Assembly: GCA_029338735.1 (NCBI GenBank)
Contig: JAQYAY010000024.1
Coordinates: forward strand, 37,533 to 101,532
Source of the DNA: Lachnospiraceae bacterium
GTDB lineage: Bacteria; Bacillota; Clostridia; Lachnospirales; Lachnospiraceae
Reading direction: 5' to 3'
DNA length: 64,000 bases
Part shown: positions 18,661 to 27,146 of the stretch, piece by piece
Layout: each line of letters starts with the position of its first letter
Numbering within the stretch: position 1 is the stretch's first letter
Translations under genes and position numbers: made by a program
Notes under the pieces: generated by a model
What the model was told of the DNA's origin: nothing
The model's database searches: none
The model's input: only the letters and a program-made list of their open reading frames with translations

Positions 18661-19536
18661 CTACCAGGCCAGATCCTTACCTGTCAGCAGCTTATATGCT
18701 TCCTTATACTTCGCAATAGTCTTGTCAATGACATCCTGCGGCAGATTGTAATCGCTGTCAGGATTGGCCTTGAGCCAGTCACGGACGAACTGCTTGTCAA
18801 ATGAAGGCTGTGACTGACCCGGCTTGTAGCCGTCTGCAGGCCAGAAACGTGATGAATCCGGAGTCAGCATCTCGTCACCAAGAACGACATTTCCGTTCTC
18901 ATCGAGACCAAACTCAAACTTCGTATCAGCAATTATGATGCCCTTAGTCAGAGCATAGTCAGCGCACTTCTTGTACAGAGCAAGAGTATCATCACGAAGC
19001 TTTGTAGCGTACTCCTTACCTTTGCCAGGATGAAGCTTCTCAATGATTTCAACTGACTCATCAAAAGTGATATGCTCATCATGATCACCAAGATCAGCCT
19101 TGGTTGTAGGAGTATAGATAGGTTCAGGCAGCTTGTCTGACTCAACAAGACCAGCCGGAAGGGAGATACCACATACAGTACCGTTCTCCTGATATGACTG
19201 CCAGCCACTTCCTGTGATGTATCCTCTTACGATACACTCGATTGGGAGCATGTCGAGCTTCTTTACCTTCATGCTGCGTCCAGCGAACTCATCTGTCTGG
19301 AAGAATTCAGGCATATCCCTGACATCACATGAGAGCATGTGGTTAGGAATGATATTCTTCGTGTAGTCGAACCAGAATCTGCTCATCTGTGTGAGCACCC
19401 TGCCCTTGTCAGTGACCTTATTCTTCAGGATCACATCGAATGCAGAAATTCTGTCCGTTGCAACCATGATGATGGAATCACCGTCATCATACACTTCTCT
19501 GACTTTTCCTTCTTTGACTGGCTTGTACTCTTTCAT
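18661..19536 (-). CDS. purC: SAICAR synthetase
   Basis: This 291-residue ATP-dependent ligase joins aspartate to CAIR in purine synthesis. It begins KPVKEGKVREVYD and has the motifs ATDRISAFDVILKN, LPIECIVRGYITGSGW and IIADTKFEFGLDENG. The length matches the longer, yeast-like PurC form rather than the 235-residue E. coli form. It precedes purF by 24 bp. The ribosome site AAAGGA is 7 bp from the ATG. A TTAGGGG repeat lies between it and gpmI. Confidence 0.95.
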   Translation of the reverse strand: MKEYKPVKEGKVREVYDDGDSIIMVATDRISAFDVILKNKVTDKGRVLTQMSRFWFDYTKNIIPNHMLSCDVRDMPEFFQTDEFAGRSMKVKKLDMLPIECIVRGYITGSGWQSYQENGTVCGISLPAGLVESDKLPEPIYTPTTKADLGDHDEHITFDESVEIIEKLHPGKGKEYATKLRDDTLALYKKCADYALTKGIIIADTKFEFGLDENGNVVLGDEMLTPDSSRFWPADGYKPGQSQPSFDKQFVRDWLKANPDSDYNLPQDVIDKTIAKYKEAYKLLTGKDLAW

Positions 19537-19554
19537 CTTTTTTCCTTTCTTTGC

Positions 19555-19629
19555 TAGGGGGTTAGGGGTTAGGGGTCAGGATTCAGGGACCAGGCAGTCC
19601 CTATCCCCTATTCCCTATTCCCTATATCC
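19555..19629. repeat. TTAGGGG-rich inverted repeat, copy B
   Basis: Tandem TTAGGGG units (19555-19577) lead into AGGGAC-caggca-GTCCCT (19585-19602), followed by repeated CTATCCC/TTCCCTAT units. The core ACCAGGCAGTCCCTATCCCC is nearly identical to copy A. It fills the gpmI-purC gap. Confidence 0.85.
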
Positions 19630-19632
19630 TAT

Positions 19633-21174
19633 TTATTTTTCCACAAGCAGCGACTGTCCTGTCATCTCTGCCGGTTTCTCCATACCCATGAGATCAATCA
19701 GTGTCGGCACGATATCGCAGAGCTTGCCGCCCTCACGAAGACCATACTTAGGATCAGCATTGACAAGGATAAATGGAACCGGATTCGTAGTATGACTTGT
19801 AAGCGGCTCACCTGTCTCGTAGTTGATCTCCTGCTCGCAGTTACCATGGTCAGCGCAGATGAACATGACACCATCCATCTCCTTCAGAGCCTCTACGGCC
19901 TTGCCTACGCAGGTATCTACAGTCTCAACAGCCTTGATAGCTGCATCAAGGACACCTGTATGACCAACCATATCAGGATTAGCGAAATTGATGATGATCA
20001 CATCATACTTGCCGCTTCTGATTGCGCCACAGAGCTTGTCACATACTTCAGGAGCACTCATCTCAGGCTGGAGATCATATGTAGCAACCTTCGGGCTCTT
20101 TACAAGGATCCTGTCCTCACCCGGATTCGGTTCCTCGACTCCACCATTGAAGAAGAACGTCACATGAGCATATTTCTCAGTCTCAGCGATACGGGCCTGA
20201 GTCATTCCATGATCAGCAAGGTACTGACCGAATGTATTCGCAAGTTCTTCCTTCTTGAATGCGATCTTCGTATTTGGAATAGTATCATCATACTCAACGA
20301 AACATACGTAGTCTGTCTTTACTCTCTCGCCTCTGTCAAATCCGTTAAACTCATCAGCACAGAAAACTCTTGTCATCTCACGTGCTCTGTCAGGACGGAA
20401 GTTGAAGAAGATGACACTGTCTCCATCATCAACAGTTGCAACAGGCTTGCCGTTCTCTTTGATGACACATGGGATCACGAACTCATCAGTCTTGTCAGCA
20501 GCATATGAATTCTCGATAGCCTCTTTTGCAGAAGCAGCTTCATTACCCTCACCAAGTGTAAGAGCTCTGTATGCCTTCTCGATTCTGTCCCATCTGTTGT
20601 CACGATCCATTGCGTAGTAACGGCCGCTGATCGAAGCTATTTTTCCAACGCCGATCTCTTTCATCTTGTCTTCAAGCTCGGCGATGTATTCCTTGCCGGC
20701 TGTAGGAGATGTATCACGTCCGTCAAGGAAACAGTGCACATATACATCATTTACGCCCTCGCGCTTTGCCATCTCAAGCAGTGCATACAGGTGTGTATTG
20801 TGTGAATGAACACCACCGTCTGACAGAAGTCCCCAGAGGTGAACCTTCTTGCCGTTCTTCTTCGCATTGTCAAATGCCTGAAGGAGTTCTTCATTCTTGA
20901 AAAAGTCTCCATCCTCAATAGCCTTGGTGATACGGGTCAGTTCCTGATATACGATACGTCCGGCGCCCATATTCATGTGTCCTACTTCGGAATTGCCCAT
21001 CTGACCGTCTGGAAGTCCTACTGCAAGACCGCTTGCTGCACCCTGTACGAAAGGATACTGCTTTACGAGACTGTCCAGTACAGGCTTCCTGGCCTGAGCT
21101 ACTGCATTTGCCTTTGGATTCGGATTGATTCCAAAGCCATCCATGATCAAAAGTACGTATGGTTTCTTTGCCAT
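19633..21174 (-). CDS. gpmI: cofactor-independent phosphoglycerate mutase
   Basis: This 513-residue glycolytic enzyme interconverts 3- and 2-phosphoglycerate using Mn ions and a phosphoserine intermediate. The alkaline-phosphatase-like metal site opens as LIMDGFGINPN, with the nucleophile Ser62 in QMGNSEVGHMNMGAGR. HCFLDGRDTSP, SGRYYAMDRDNRW and the C-terminal CADHGNCEQE metal ligands are all present. Full family length. GGAGG lies 11 bp upstream of the ATG. It is encoded between purC and the 424-residue unknown gene, all on the minus strand. Confidence 0.96.
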   Translation of the reverse strand: MAKKPYVLLIMDGFGINPNPKANAVAQARKPVLDSLVKQYPFVQGAASGLAVGLPDGQMGNSEVGHMNMGAGRIVYQELTRITKAIEDGDFFKNEELLQAFDNAKKNGKKVHLWGLLSDGGVHSHNTHLYALLEMAKREGVNDVYVHCFLDGRDTSPTAGKEYIAELEDKMKEIGVGKIASISGRYYAMDRDNRWDRIEKAYRALTLGEGNEAASAKEAIENSYAADKTDEFVIPCVIKENGKPVATVDDGDSVIFFNFRPDRAREMTRVFCADEFNGFDRGERVKTDYVCFVEYDDTIPNTKIAFKKEELANTFGQYLADHGMTQARIAETEKYAHVTFFFNGGVEEPNPGEDRILVKSPKVATYDLQPEMSAPEVCDKLCGAIRSGKYDVIIINFANPDMVGHTGVLDAAIKAVETVDTCVGKAVEALKEMDGVMFICADHGNCEQEINYETGEPLTSHTTNPVPFILVNADPKYGLREGGKLCDIVPTLIDLMGMEKPAEMTGQSLLVEK

Positions 21175-21195
21175 TTGTAAAATACCTCCATTTTA

Positions 21196-22470
21196 TCAGA
21201 AAATGTCCTTCAGATCCTTATTCAGGAATGACCAGACGCTTTTCTTTTCACTACCTGTATCAAGATCGGCTGCCGGCACTTCATCTGCCGAGACCTCCCA
21301 TGGAAGAAGCGTATATTTCTTCATGGCAAGCCTCTTGATGCCCTGCATGTACTGCACAGTCTTCTCTGTATCATAAGTACTGATACCTGCGACCTCTCCG
21401 CGCATTCTGTCAATATGCTCCACGAGCATCTTGATATTATCTCTCATCTGCGACGGGGTAAATCTGCTGCCATCAGAAACGCTGTACAGTGACAGTGCAA
21501 AACCGTTGCGGAAGGTATCTTCCACATCTCTTGCCGGCTCCATATCTATCGAATCAATAAATGGAACATTGTAATCGTCAAACTTGGTGTGTTTTTTATA
21601 GAAAAGATTTCTCTCGTGATTTAATTCCTTGAGAGTCTTGTCAATCAGGCCCTCATCTTCTACTACATGTCTGCAGCTGGCTTCAACACCCTTTTTCACA
21701 GCTGCAATATTTATGCCGTATGCTTTTGAATAGGCTCTCTCATACTCTTCAGCACTCATCACATAGTCCTCTCCGAGAACTATGGTCTCTGTTACTGCTG
21801 CAAAATCCACCTGACAGATGAGCTTCTTGACTTCGCCCTCCTGACGGGTAGAAATAGCCTTCTGTACCTCTTCCTCGAGCTTGTGGCGGACTTCTGCATA
21901 GTCAGATGCCCTCTGTCCGAGCTGCTCGCCCCGGCAACAGGCGTCCACTAAGATATCACGGACCAGCTTCAGTGTATCCGTAACTTCCTTATCACGGCTG
22001 TCATGGTGTCCTTCCCTGGTATCTTTTACAAGGTCACCGCCATAACCCATCTGGTTCTGTATAGCAAGAAGCTGCTTCTTTTCTTTCTCACTGACAAGTG
22101 GAAGCTTGTGCTTCGGCAGAGACGGATCAATCATCACGAATTCTATCTGGGCAGCCCTCTCATCTCTCTCGAGATCTTCAGCTTTGTCCTGCTCGATGAC
22201 CTTCTCCTCTACCTCATACTTGTCGAGAGGGAAGGCATTGATCTTCTTCAGCTCTTCCCTTCTCTTCTCTATGACCAGCTTCTGAGTATCCTCTGGAAGA
22301 TCTGCTATCTCCGGCGTCTGTCTGATGATATCCTCATCTGTCGGAATTATGCCGTCATAAAAGCTGTACATCTCGCCATATTCCCTCTTAAGAAAGGTAA
22401 CAGGGCGGATTTTCCCCATGTCATCAATAAAGGCATATTGTTCATTCTCTTTTAATCTGATGACCAGCAA
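21196..22470 (-). CDS. conserved protein of unknown function, 424 residues
   Basis: A cytoplasmic, highly charged protein that I do not recognise. It begins with a TTG at 22470 preceded by GGAGG (MLVIRLKENEQYAFIDDMG). Residues 75-130 are strongly helical and acidic/basic (QTPEIADLPEDTQKL, IEKRREELKKI). The middle contains RDILVDACCRGEQLGQRASD and YVMSAEEYERAYSKAYGI, and the C-terminus is mixed. There are no signal peptide, membrane segment or nucleotide-binding motifs. It follows the SEC-C protein gene by 26 bp and precedes gpmI by 21 bp, so it is probably in one transcript with both. Confidence 0.75.
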   Translation of the reverse strand: MLVIRLKENEQYAFIDDMGKIRPVTFLKREYGEMYSFYDGIIPTDEDIIRQTPEIADLPEDTQKLVIEKRREELKKINAFPLDKYEVEEKVIEQDKAEDLERDERAAQIEFVMIDPSLPKHKLPLVSEKEKKQLLAIQNQMGYGGDLVKDTREGHHDSRDKEVTDTLKLVRDILVDACCRGEQLGQRASDYAEVRHKLEEEVQKAISTRQEGEVKKLICQVDFAAVTETIVLGEDYVMSAEEYERAYSKAYGINIAAVKKGVEASCRHVVEDEGLIDKTLKELNHERNLFYKKHTKFDDYNVPFIDSIDMEPARDVEDTFRNGFALSLYSVSDGSRFTPSQMRDNIKMLVEHIDRMRGEVAGISTYDTEKTVQYMQGIKRLAMKKYTLLPWEVSADEVPAADLDTGSEKKSVWSFLNKDLKDIF

Positions 22471-22496
22471 ATCTCTATACCTCCGAAACGAATCCC

Positions 22497-23027
22497 TTAC
22501 TTCTCATATCCAGGGAGCGGTTCTGCCCCTGGTCTTCCATGGCAGTACTTATACTTCTTGCCGCTGCCGCATGGACACGGATCATTCCTTCCGATCTTCT
22601 TCACATGAACTGTATGTGACTGCTTCTGGTCACGGATCAGCTCTCTCTGGGTGTCCTTATCATAAATGGCATCCCACTCCGGAAGAGTATAGAGCCATTC
22701 AGCCTTGGCATCTACCATCTCCCTGAAGAGCTTCTCCTTGTCAAAGTCAAGGCTCACCTCTGTCTTCTCATCCATTGTATCTATTGGATTCCCTACCTTG
22801 AGGCTGTCCTGTATTCCATCGAGAAATCCTGCCATCTCGAGATTCGTGAGTCCGAATGTCTCTGCGAGTGCTTCTACCGTTCCCTTATACGGCTTTCCAA
22901 AATCCTTCAGCAGGACCTTGTAAGTATTTTTCTCTTTTTCAAAATAGTCTTCCCAGAATTCCTTCAGTGCATACTGACTCTGGTTCTGATTATATGCGAC
23001 TGCTTTCCAGTCATCTAATAATGCCAT
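22497..23027 (-). CDS. SEC-C motif protein
   Basis: This 176-residue protein ends in a SEC-C zinc motif ([19 protein letters not shown]), the metal-binding tail also found on SecA. The first 130 residues are helical and acidic ([30 protein letters not shown]) and match nothing I can name. SEC-C tails bind zinc and can contact SecB or the ribosome; the role here is unknown. It has a good ribosome site (AGGAGG) and its own promoter at 23069-23097, which overlaps head-to-head with the promoter of the divergent small membrane protein. Confidence 0.85.
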   Translation of the reverse strand: MALLDDWKAVAYNQNQSQYALKEFWEDYFEKEKNTYKVLLKDFGKPYKGTVEALAETFGLTNLEMAGFLDGIQDSLKVGNPIDTMDEKTEVSLDFDKEKLFREMVDAKAEWLYTLPEWDAIYDKDTQRELIRDQKQSHTVHVKKIGRNDPCPCGSGKKYKYCHGRPGAEPLPGYEK

Positions 23028-23068
23028 CTCTTTAACCTCCTGACATTGTTGCTTTTACAGCATTATCT

Positions 23069-23119
23069 ATTCTAGCAAATAATCGGCTTGTTGACAAGAA
23101 CGATTGTTGTGATTATTAT
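23069..23119. promoter_or_regulatory. divergent promoters with overlapping -35 boxes
   Basis: Plus strand: TTGACA (23091-23096), 17 bp, TATTAT (23114-23119), predicting a start at about the ATG at 23127. Minus strand: TTGTCA (23092-23097), 17 bp, TAGAAT (23069-23074) for the SEC-C gene. The two -35 hexamers overlap by five bases. Confidence 0.65.
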
Positions 23120-23126
23120 ATAAATT

Positions 23127-23357
23127 ATGATTAAGAAAGTTTTTGGAATTATCGGAATTATCCTCCTGGTGGGGATGTATGCAGCGACACTTATTTTCGT
23201 TATTGCAGGCAATATGACTCTGTTCAAGGCGTTTCTGGCTGCCGATGTCGTGATACCTGTGATGCTATGGGTCATAAGGATTTTTGTAAAAATAGCAAAA
23301 CCTGACAACAGCGAATTTGACGACGCTGTCAAAAACAATTCAAAAGACAAAAAATAA
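23127..23357 (+). CDS. small membrane protein, two transmembrane helices
   Basis: This 76-residue product has two hydrophobic helices (IIGIILLVGMYAATLIFVI and AADVVIPVMLWVIRIFV) joined by a short loop, with a charged C-terminal tail (DNSEFDDAVKNNSKDKK). I prefer it over an overlapping minus-strand frame (23072-23350) because its tail is charged and non-repetitive and it has a near-perfect promoter. There is no ribosome site: the ATG sits about 7 bp after the -10 box, suggesting leaderless translation. It converges on ispD with 11 bp between stops. Function unknown. Confidence 0.65.
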   Translation: MIKKVFGIIGIILLVGMYAATLIFVIAGNMTLFKAFLAADVVIPVMLWVIRIFVKIAKPDNSEFDDAVKNNSKDKK

Positions 23358-23368
23358 GCTCCCCATTT

Positions 23369-24049
23369 TTAAATATGGGAAGCCAGCCACTCCAGATCTT
23401 CTGGTGTGGTTATTTTTCTGTTCTCTTCTTCTCCCGGCACAGGATGTGCATGAAGGCCTGCACCTTTTTCCATTATCATCACATCATCGGTGATCTGTGA
23501 GAAATCACAAACATCTGAAATCAGCTTTTCATACGCACTCAGTATGCTCTTCCTCTCAAATGCCTGCGGCGTCTGCATTCCAACCAGCTTTGAACGGTCA
23601 AAGGCATCCATCAGTGTTCCATCCGGTGATATCTGTCGGATCGTATCCTTGACTGGTATCACCGGCACTGCTGCCTTATATTTTTCAACTGCTTCTATTG
23701 TGTCAGCAATCAGTCTCTGTGATACGAGAGGCCTTGCGCCATCATGGATCAGGACATAGTCTCCTGATGCTGCCTTTATTCCATTATAGACAGACAGAGC
23801 CCTTACGGCTCCGCCTGCTGTCACCTGAGTACATTTCGATACCTTATATTTACGGACAATTTTCTCACAGTATTCTATATCTGACTGTCCGGTTACAAGC
23901 ACTATTTCATCTGCAGCACTTTTTTCAAATGCCTCAAGACTATATGCTATCAGCGGCTTTCCAGCCACTTCCATGAACTGCTTGGGCCTATCGCTTTTCA
24001 TCCTCGATCCCTTACCGGCTGCGAGGACGATGGCACTAATTGTTTCCAT
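23369..24049 (-). CDS. ispD: 2-C-methyl-D-erythritol 4-phosphate cytidylyltransferase
   Basis: This 226-residue enzyme makes CDP-ME in the MEP isoprenoid pathway. The nucleotidyltransferase signature is at the start (SAIVLAAGKGSRMKSDRPKQ), followed by HDGARPLVS and the C-terminal region ITDDVMIMEKGAG. I place the start at the ATG at 24049, which overlaps the stop of the exporter gene by one base and follows GAGAAG; a longer frame from 24088 lies inside that gene. Related sugar-phosphate cytidylyltransferases (for example ribitol-phosphate) look similar, so the pathway assignment is likely but not certain. Confidence 0.85.
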   Translation of the reverse strand: METISAIVLAAGKGSRMKSDRPKQFMEVAGKPLIAYSLEAFEKSAADEIVLVTGQSDIEYCEKIVRKYKVSKCTQVTAGGAVRALSVYNGIKAASGDYVLIHDGARPLVSQRLIADTIEAVEKYKAAVPVIPVKDTIRQISPDGTLMDAFDRSKLVGMQTPQAFERKSILSAYEKLISDVCDFSQITDDVMIMEKGAGLHAHPVPGEEENRKITTPEDLEWLASHI

Positions 24050-26190
24050 TATCTTCTCTTTCTGTATACTACGACTATGATTCCGCATGCTATGAGGAAA
24101 ATCGGGATAAAGATTCCGAAGAAGAATCCGTATATCCTGATAACCTTTGCAGAGATCGTGAGGGTCGTCGAATCAATCGTCTTTGTCGGTATATTAACCG
24201 ATGACTTGCTCTGATCAGGGAGCAGGTATGAGAATACATCTGAGAACAGCGTCTCATTCCTTCCAGATACTACCTGGTTCATCTGTTCAGTAAAGGCATA
24301 TACAGATCCGAAGGCTGCCACTCTTCCATCGTCCTTCTTTGCAATGAGTCCGAGCGAGAACTGTCCCTGCTCATCTCCTGATTCCTTCTTAATTTTCGAC
24401 TCTGTATCCTGTACTGCTGTCTGCAGGTCATCAGATGACTGACTGTTCTTCGCTATTGCCTTGTCGCTCGTGACTGCCAGATTGATGAATTTCACTCCAT
24501 CAGTCTTTACCTTTGTGAGTCCCAGCGAATACGGCATGAAGGCCTGAAGGGTTCCTGTCACATCCCTGGTCGCATTTGTATCCTTTACTTCTGGAAGCAG
24601 CAGGTAGGGGCTCTGGTAGTAATAGTTCTCATCGGTTTCTGCAACTGCACCGTCACTTGCCTTTATACCCTCATCTGTCAGGAATTTGTTGACATTTTTC
24701 AGTGACGAATTCTTCATGACATCAAGAGCTATGAAAACCCTTCCGCCATCATCCACATAGCTCTCCAGCTTCTTTACATCATCCTCTGAAAAATCACTCT
24801 GAGGTCCGAAGACTATGACTGCCGATGCATCATTCGGCACCTTTGATTCAGTCAGGAAATTCAGCTCTTCCGTCTGCGTATTAAGCTTCTGGAGAGCCCT
24901 TGTAAATGTAGAATCCATTGATGGCTCATCATGACCTGTGAGCACATATACCTTTGCCAGGTTGTCAGAATCTATATAATTGATCGCACCTGTGACCTGA
25001 CCCTCGATATCATATCCTGAGATCTGCTGTGAATACGAAGTATAATCGACCGATGTCTGATACAGATCATCCACCGGAATTACCTTGCTCCTGCTGCCGC
25101 TCACGACTATCAGGCTTCCTGTTGACAGATCTTCATCTGTATATTTTGATGCAAATGTCGGATTCTTGTCAGGATCGACATACTTTACAGTGATATGCTT
25201 TGATGCAGCCTGATACTGCTCCAGAGTCTTCTTCAGCGTGATCTCGTAATCATAGGTGAGTGCTGACTTCCTGGCCATGCAGTAGATGGTCACATCCTTG
25301 TCCAGACTTTTTAGTATCTTCTTCGACTTCGACCCGAGTGTATAGTACTTCTGTGTCGTCATGTCAAAGACTGCTGCCTTCGCAGGCACCTTCGTCATTG
25401 CGTAGTTTCCGCCGACTGCGACTGCAAATACTGCAACGATTGTCACAAGTGAAAATGCTGACAGAGTCAGATGCTTCCTCGATACATTGTATCTCCTCTT
25501 CAGAATGACCTGTGTCGAAACCACAAGGCAGATCAGTATGGCCGTCACATAGTAGACCACATGTCTCAGCGAGAAACTGCCTGACAGGAAGTCGGATAAC
25601 GGTGTGATAAAGTCATACCATCCGAGTATTTTTGCGACTGGTCCTGTCAGTGAAAAAGTACTGACAAATGATGATGAGATATATCCCACAAATATCAGAA
25701 GAAATGATACAACTGCCGCTACTATAAGATTCTCTGTAATCGCTGATGCAAACATTCCGATTGCTAGAAGCGTAAGTCCGTACAGAAGCATTCCGAAAAG
25801 TGCTGTATAATTTTCTCTTAATGAGACTGTCCCGAACATGCGAAGCACTAATGGGGAAATAGCCATTATTGCGATCACTATCAGATAGCATAGTGCAAGG
25901 GCTAAATATTTGCCCAGGACAATTTTCCCAACAGATACAGGGGATGTAAGTGTGAGCTGATCTACCTTGTCACGCCGTTCCGCTGCAAAGACACGCATCG
26001 TGAGTACAGGAACAGTGATCAGGAAGACGAATGTCATTCCATTCAGAGCATAGCTGATTGTCGGAATTCCCTGATACAGATTGTAAACGGAAAAATACAG
26101 ACCAAACACTACAAGATTGATGCCTATGAACAGCCATCCTGTCATGCTGCGAAAGAAAGAAAGAAATTCTCTTTTAAGTATTGCTTTCAT
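24049..26190 (-). CDS. fused ABC-2 permease and GldG-like auxiliary domain
   Basis: This 713-residue protein joins two parts usually encoded separately. Residues 1-235 are an ABC-2 permease with six helices (MKAILKREFLSFFRSMTGWL, AERRDKVDQLTLTSPVS), like GldF/NosY. After another helix (near 240-265), residues 270-680 form an extracytoplasmic GldG-type domain (VKYVDPDKNPTFASKY, YVLTGHDEPSMDS, GGRVFIALDVM), and a final helix (FFGIFIPIFLIACGIIVVVY) anchors the C-terminus. It works with the ATPase encoded upstream (stop and start overlap by one base). In Bacteroidetes GldFG supports gliding; in Firmicutes the substrate is unknown. ispD follows with a one-base overlap. Confidence 0.85.
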   Translation of the reverse strand: MKAILKREFLSFFRSMTGWLFIGINLVVFGLYFSVYNLYQGIPTISYALNGMTFVFLITVPVLTMRVFAAERRDKVDQLTLTSPVSVGKIVLGKYLALALCYLIVIAIMAISPLVLRMFGTVSLRENYTALFGMLLYGLTLLAIGMFASAITENLIVAAVVSFLLIFVGYISSSFVSTFSLTGPVAKILGWYDFITPLSDFLSGSFSLRHVVYYVTAILICLVVSTQVILKRRYNVSRKHLTLSAFSLVTIVAVFAVAVGGNYAMTKVPAKAAVFDMTTQKYYTLGSKSKKILKSLDKDVTIYCMARKSALTYDYEITLKKTLEQYQAASKHITVKYVDPDKNPTFASKYTDEDLSTGSLIVVSGSRSKVIPVDDLYQTSVDYTSYSQQISGYDIEGQVTGAINYIDSDNLAKVYVLTGHDEPSMDSTFTRALQKLNTQTEELNFLTESKVPNDASAVIVFGPQSDFSEDDVKKLESYVDDGGRVFIALDVMKNSSLKNVNKFLTDEGIKASDGAVAETDENYYYQSPYLLLPEVKDTNATRDVTGTLQAFMPYSLGLTKVKTDGVKFINLAVTSDKAIAKNSQSSDDLQTAVQDTESKIKKESGDEQGQFSLGLIAKKDDGRVAAFGSVYAFTEQMNQVVSGRNETLFSDVFSYLLPDQSKSSVNIPTKTIDSTTLTISAKVIRIYGFFFGIFIPIFLIACGIIVVVYRKRR

Positions 26191-27053
26191 CAGTTATCCT
26201 CCTTTCCATCTTTTTCGTCTGCATCATCAAGCTCATCTGAAAGCTCCTGTATATTGTCGTCTTCTGCTTCATCCTCATCATCTGTATCCTCTTCCTCTTC
26301 ATATCTGGAAGTAAGAGGATCATGGACATCAGCGATCTCATCATCACTCCCGGTCAGTTCAAGGAATACATCCTCAAGCGACTCATCGTGCTCCTCGAGC
26401 AGATGCTCCGTATTATCAGACAGAACCAGCCTTCCTTTTGAGATAATGAGCAAATGGTCACAGACTTCTTCGACCTCTGAGAGGATATGCGAACTAAGGA
26501 TCACCAGATGATCTTCCTTGAGAGACAGAATCAGCTCGCGCATATTGACGATCTGTCTGGGATCAAGTCCTGCCGTAGGCTCGTCGAGAATTATGACTTC
26601 CGGATCACCGACTATTGCAGAAGCAAATCCGACTCTCTGCCTGTAGCCCTTTGACAGATTCCTGATCAGGCGGTCCTTTACCTCTGTGATACCGCACTTG
26701 TCCATTATCTGTTCAACCGTCTTCTTACGCCCGGACCGCTTTTCGCCCTTTAGCTCAGCGTCGAATTTCATGAATTCATAGACTGTCATATCATTGTAGA
26801 GTGGCGGCACTTCTGGCATATATCCGATCAGCACCTTCTTACGGTTCTTCGGAAGTGTGAGATCCTTATCATCAAGCATTATTGAACCGGATGTAGGTGC
26901 GATATAGCCCGTCAGCATATTCATCGTGGTCGTCTTGCCAGCACCGTTCGGTCCGAGGAGCCCCAGAATCTCACCCTTGTGTCCGGTGAAATCAAGTGAA
27001 TCCACTACCGTACGCTTGCCGTATTTCTTAGTGAGTTTTTCTACTTTAAGCAT
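26190..27053 (-). CDS. ABC exporter ATP-binding protein with acidic tail
   Basis: This 287-residue ATPase powers the permease fused to the GldG-like domain just downstream. Walker A is GPNGAGKTTTMNML, the signature region LSKGYRQRVGFASAI and Walker B VIILDEPTAGLDP. Beyond the ATPase domain, residues from about 235 to the end are extremely acidic (EEEEDTDDEDEAEDD, DELDDADEKDGKED), about fifty residues longer than a typical partner. The tail may be a regulatory or protein-contact segment. AAGGAG precedes the ATG, and the purA terminator lies immediately upstream. Confidence 0.92.
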   Translation of the reverse strand: MLKVEKLTKKYGKRTVVDSLDFTGHKGEILGLLGPNGAGKTTTMNMLTGYIAPTSGSIMLDDKDLTLPKNRKKVLIGYMPEVPPLYNDMTVYEFMKFDAELKGEKRSGRKKTVEQIMDKCGITEVKDRLIRNLSKGYRQRVGFASAIVGDPEVIILDEPTAGLDPRQIVNMRELILSLKEDHLVILSSHILSEVEEVCDHLLIISKGRLVLSDNTEHLLEEHDESLEDVFLELTGSDDEIADVHDPLTSRYEEEEDTDDEDEAEDDNIQELSDELDDADEKDGKEDN

Positions 27054-27079
27054 AGTTCTCCTTAATCTTAAACTTATAA

Positions 27080-27114
27080 AAGCACAGCTTCAATTCTAGA
27101 TCAAAACTGTGCTT
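27080..27114 (-). terminator. terminator after purA
   Basis: AAGCACAG and CTGTGCTT form a perfect 8-bp stem; on the minus strand it continues into TTTATAAG, a modest T-tract. It separates purA from the ABC exporter genes. Confidence 0.65.
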
Positions 27115-27146
27115 ATTATTAGCTTATTGTATGAACTTTTTGTGTC

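Noticed and set aside
23072..23350. Minus-strand 92-codon frame opposite the small membrane protein
   Set aside because: Composition is Ile/Thr-rich as expected from the antisense of a membrane protein, with no ribosome site.
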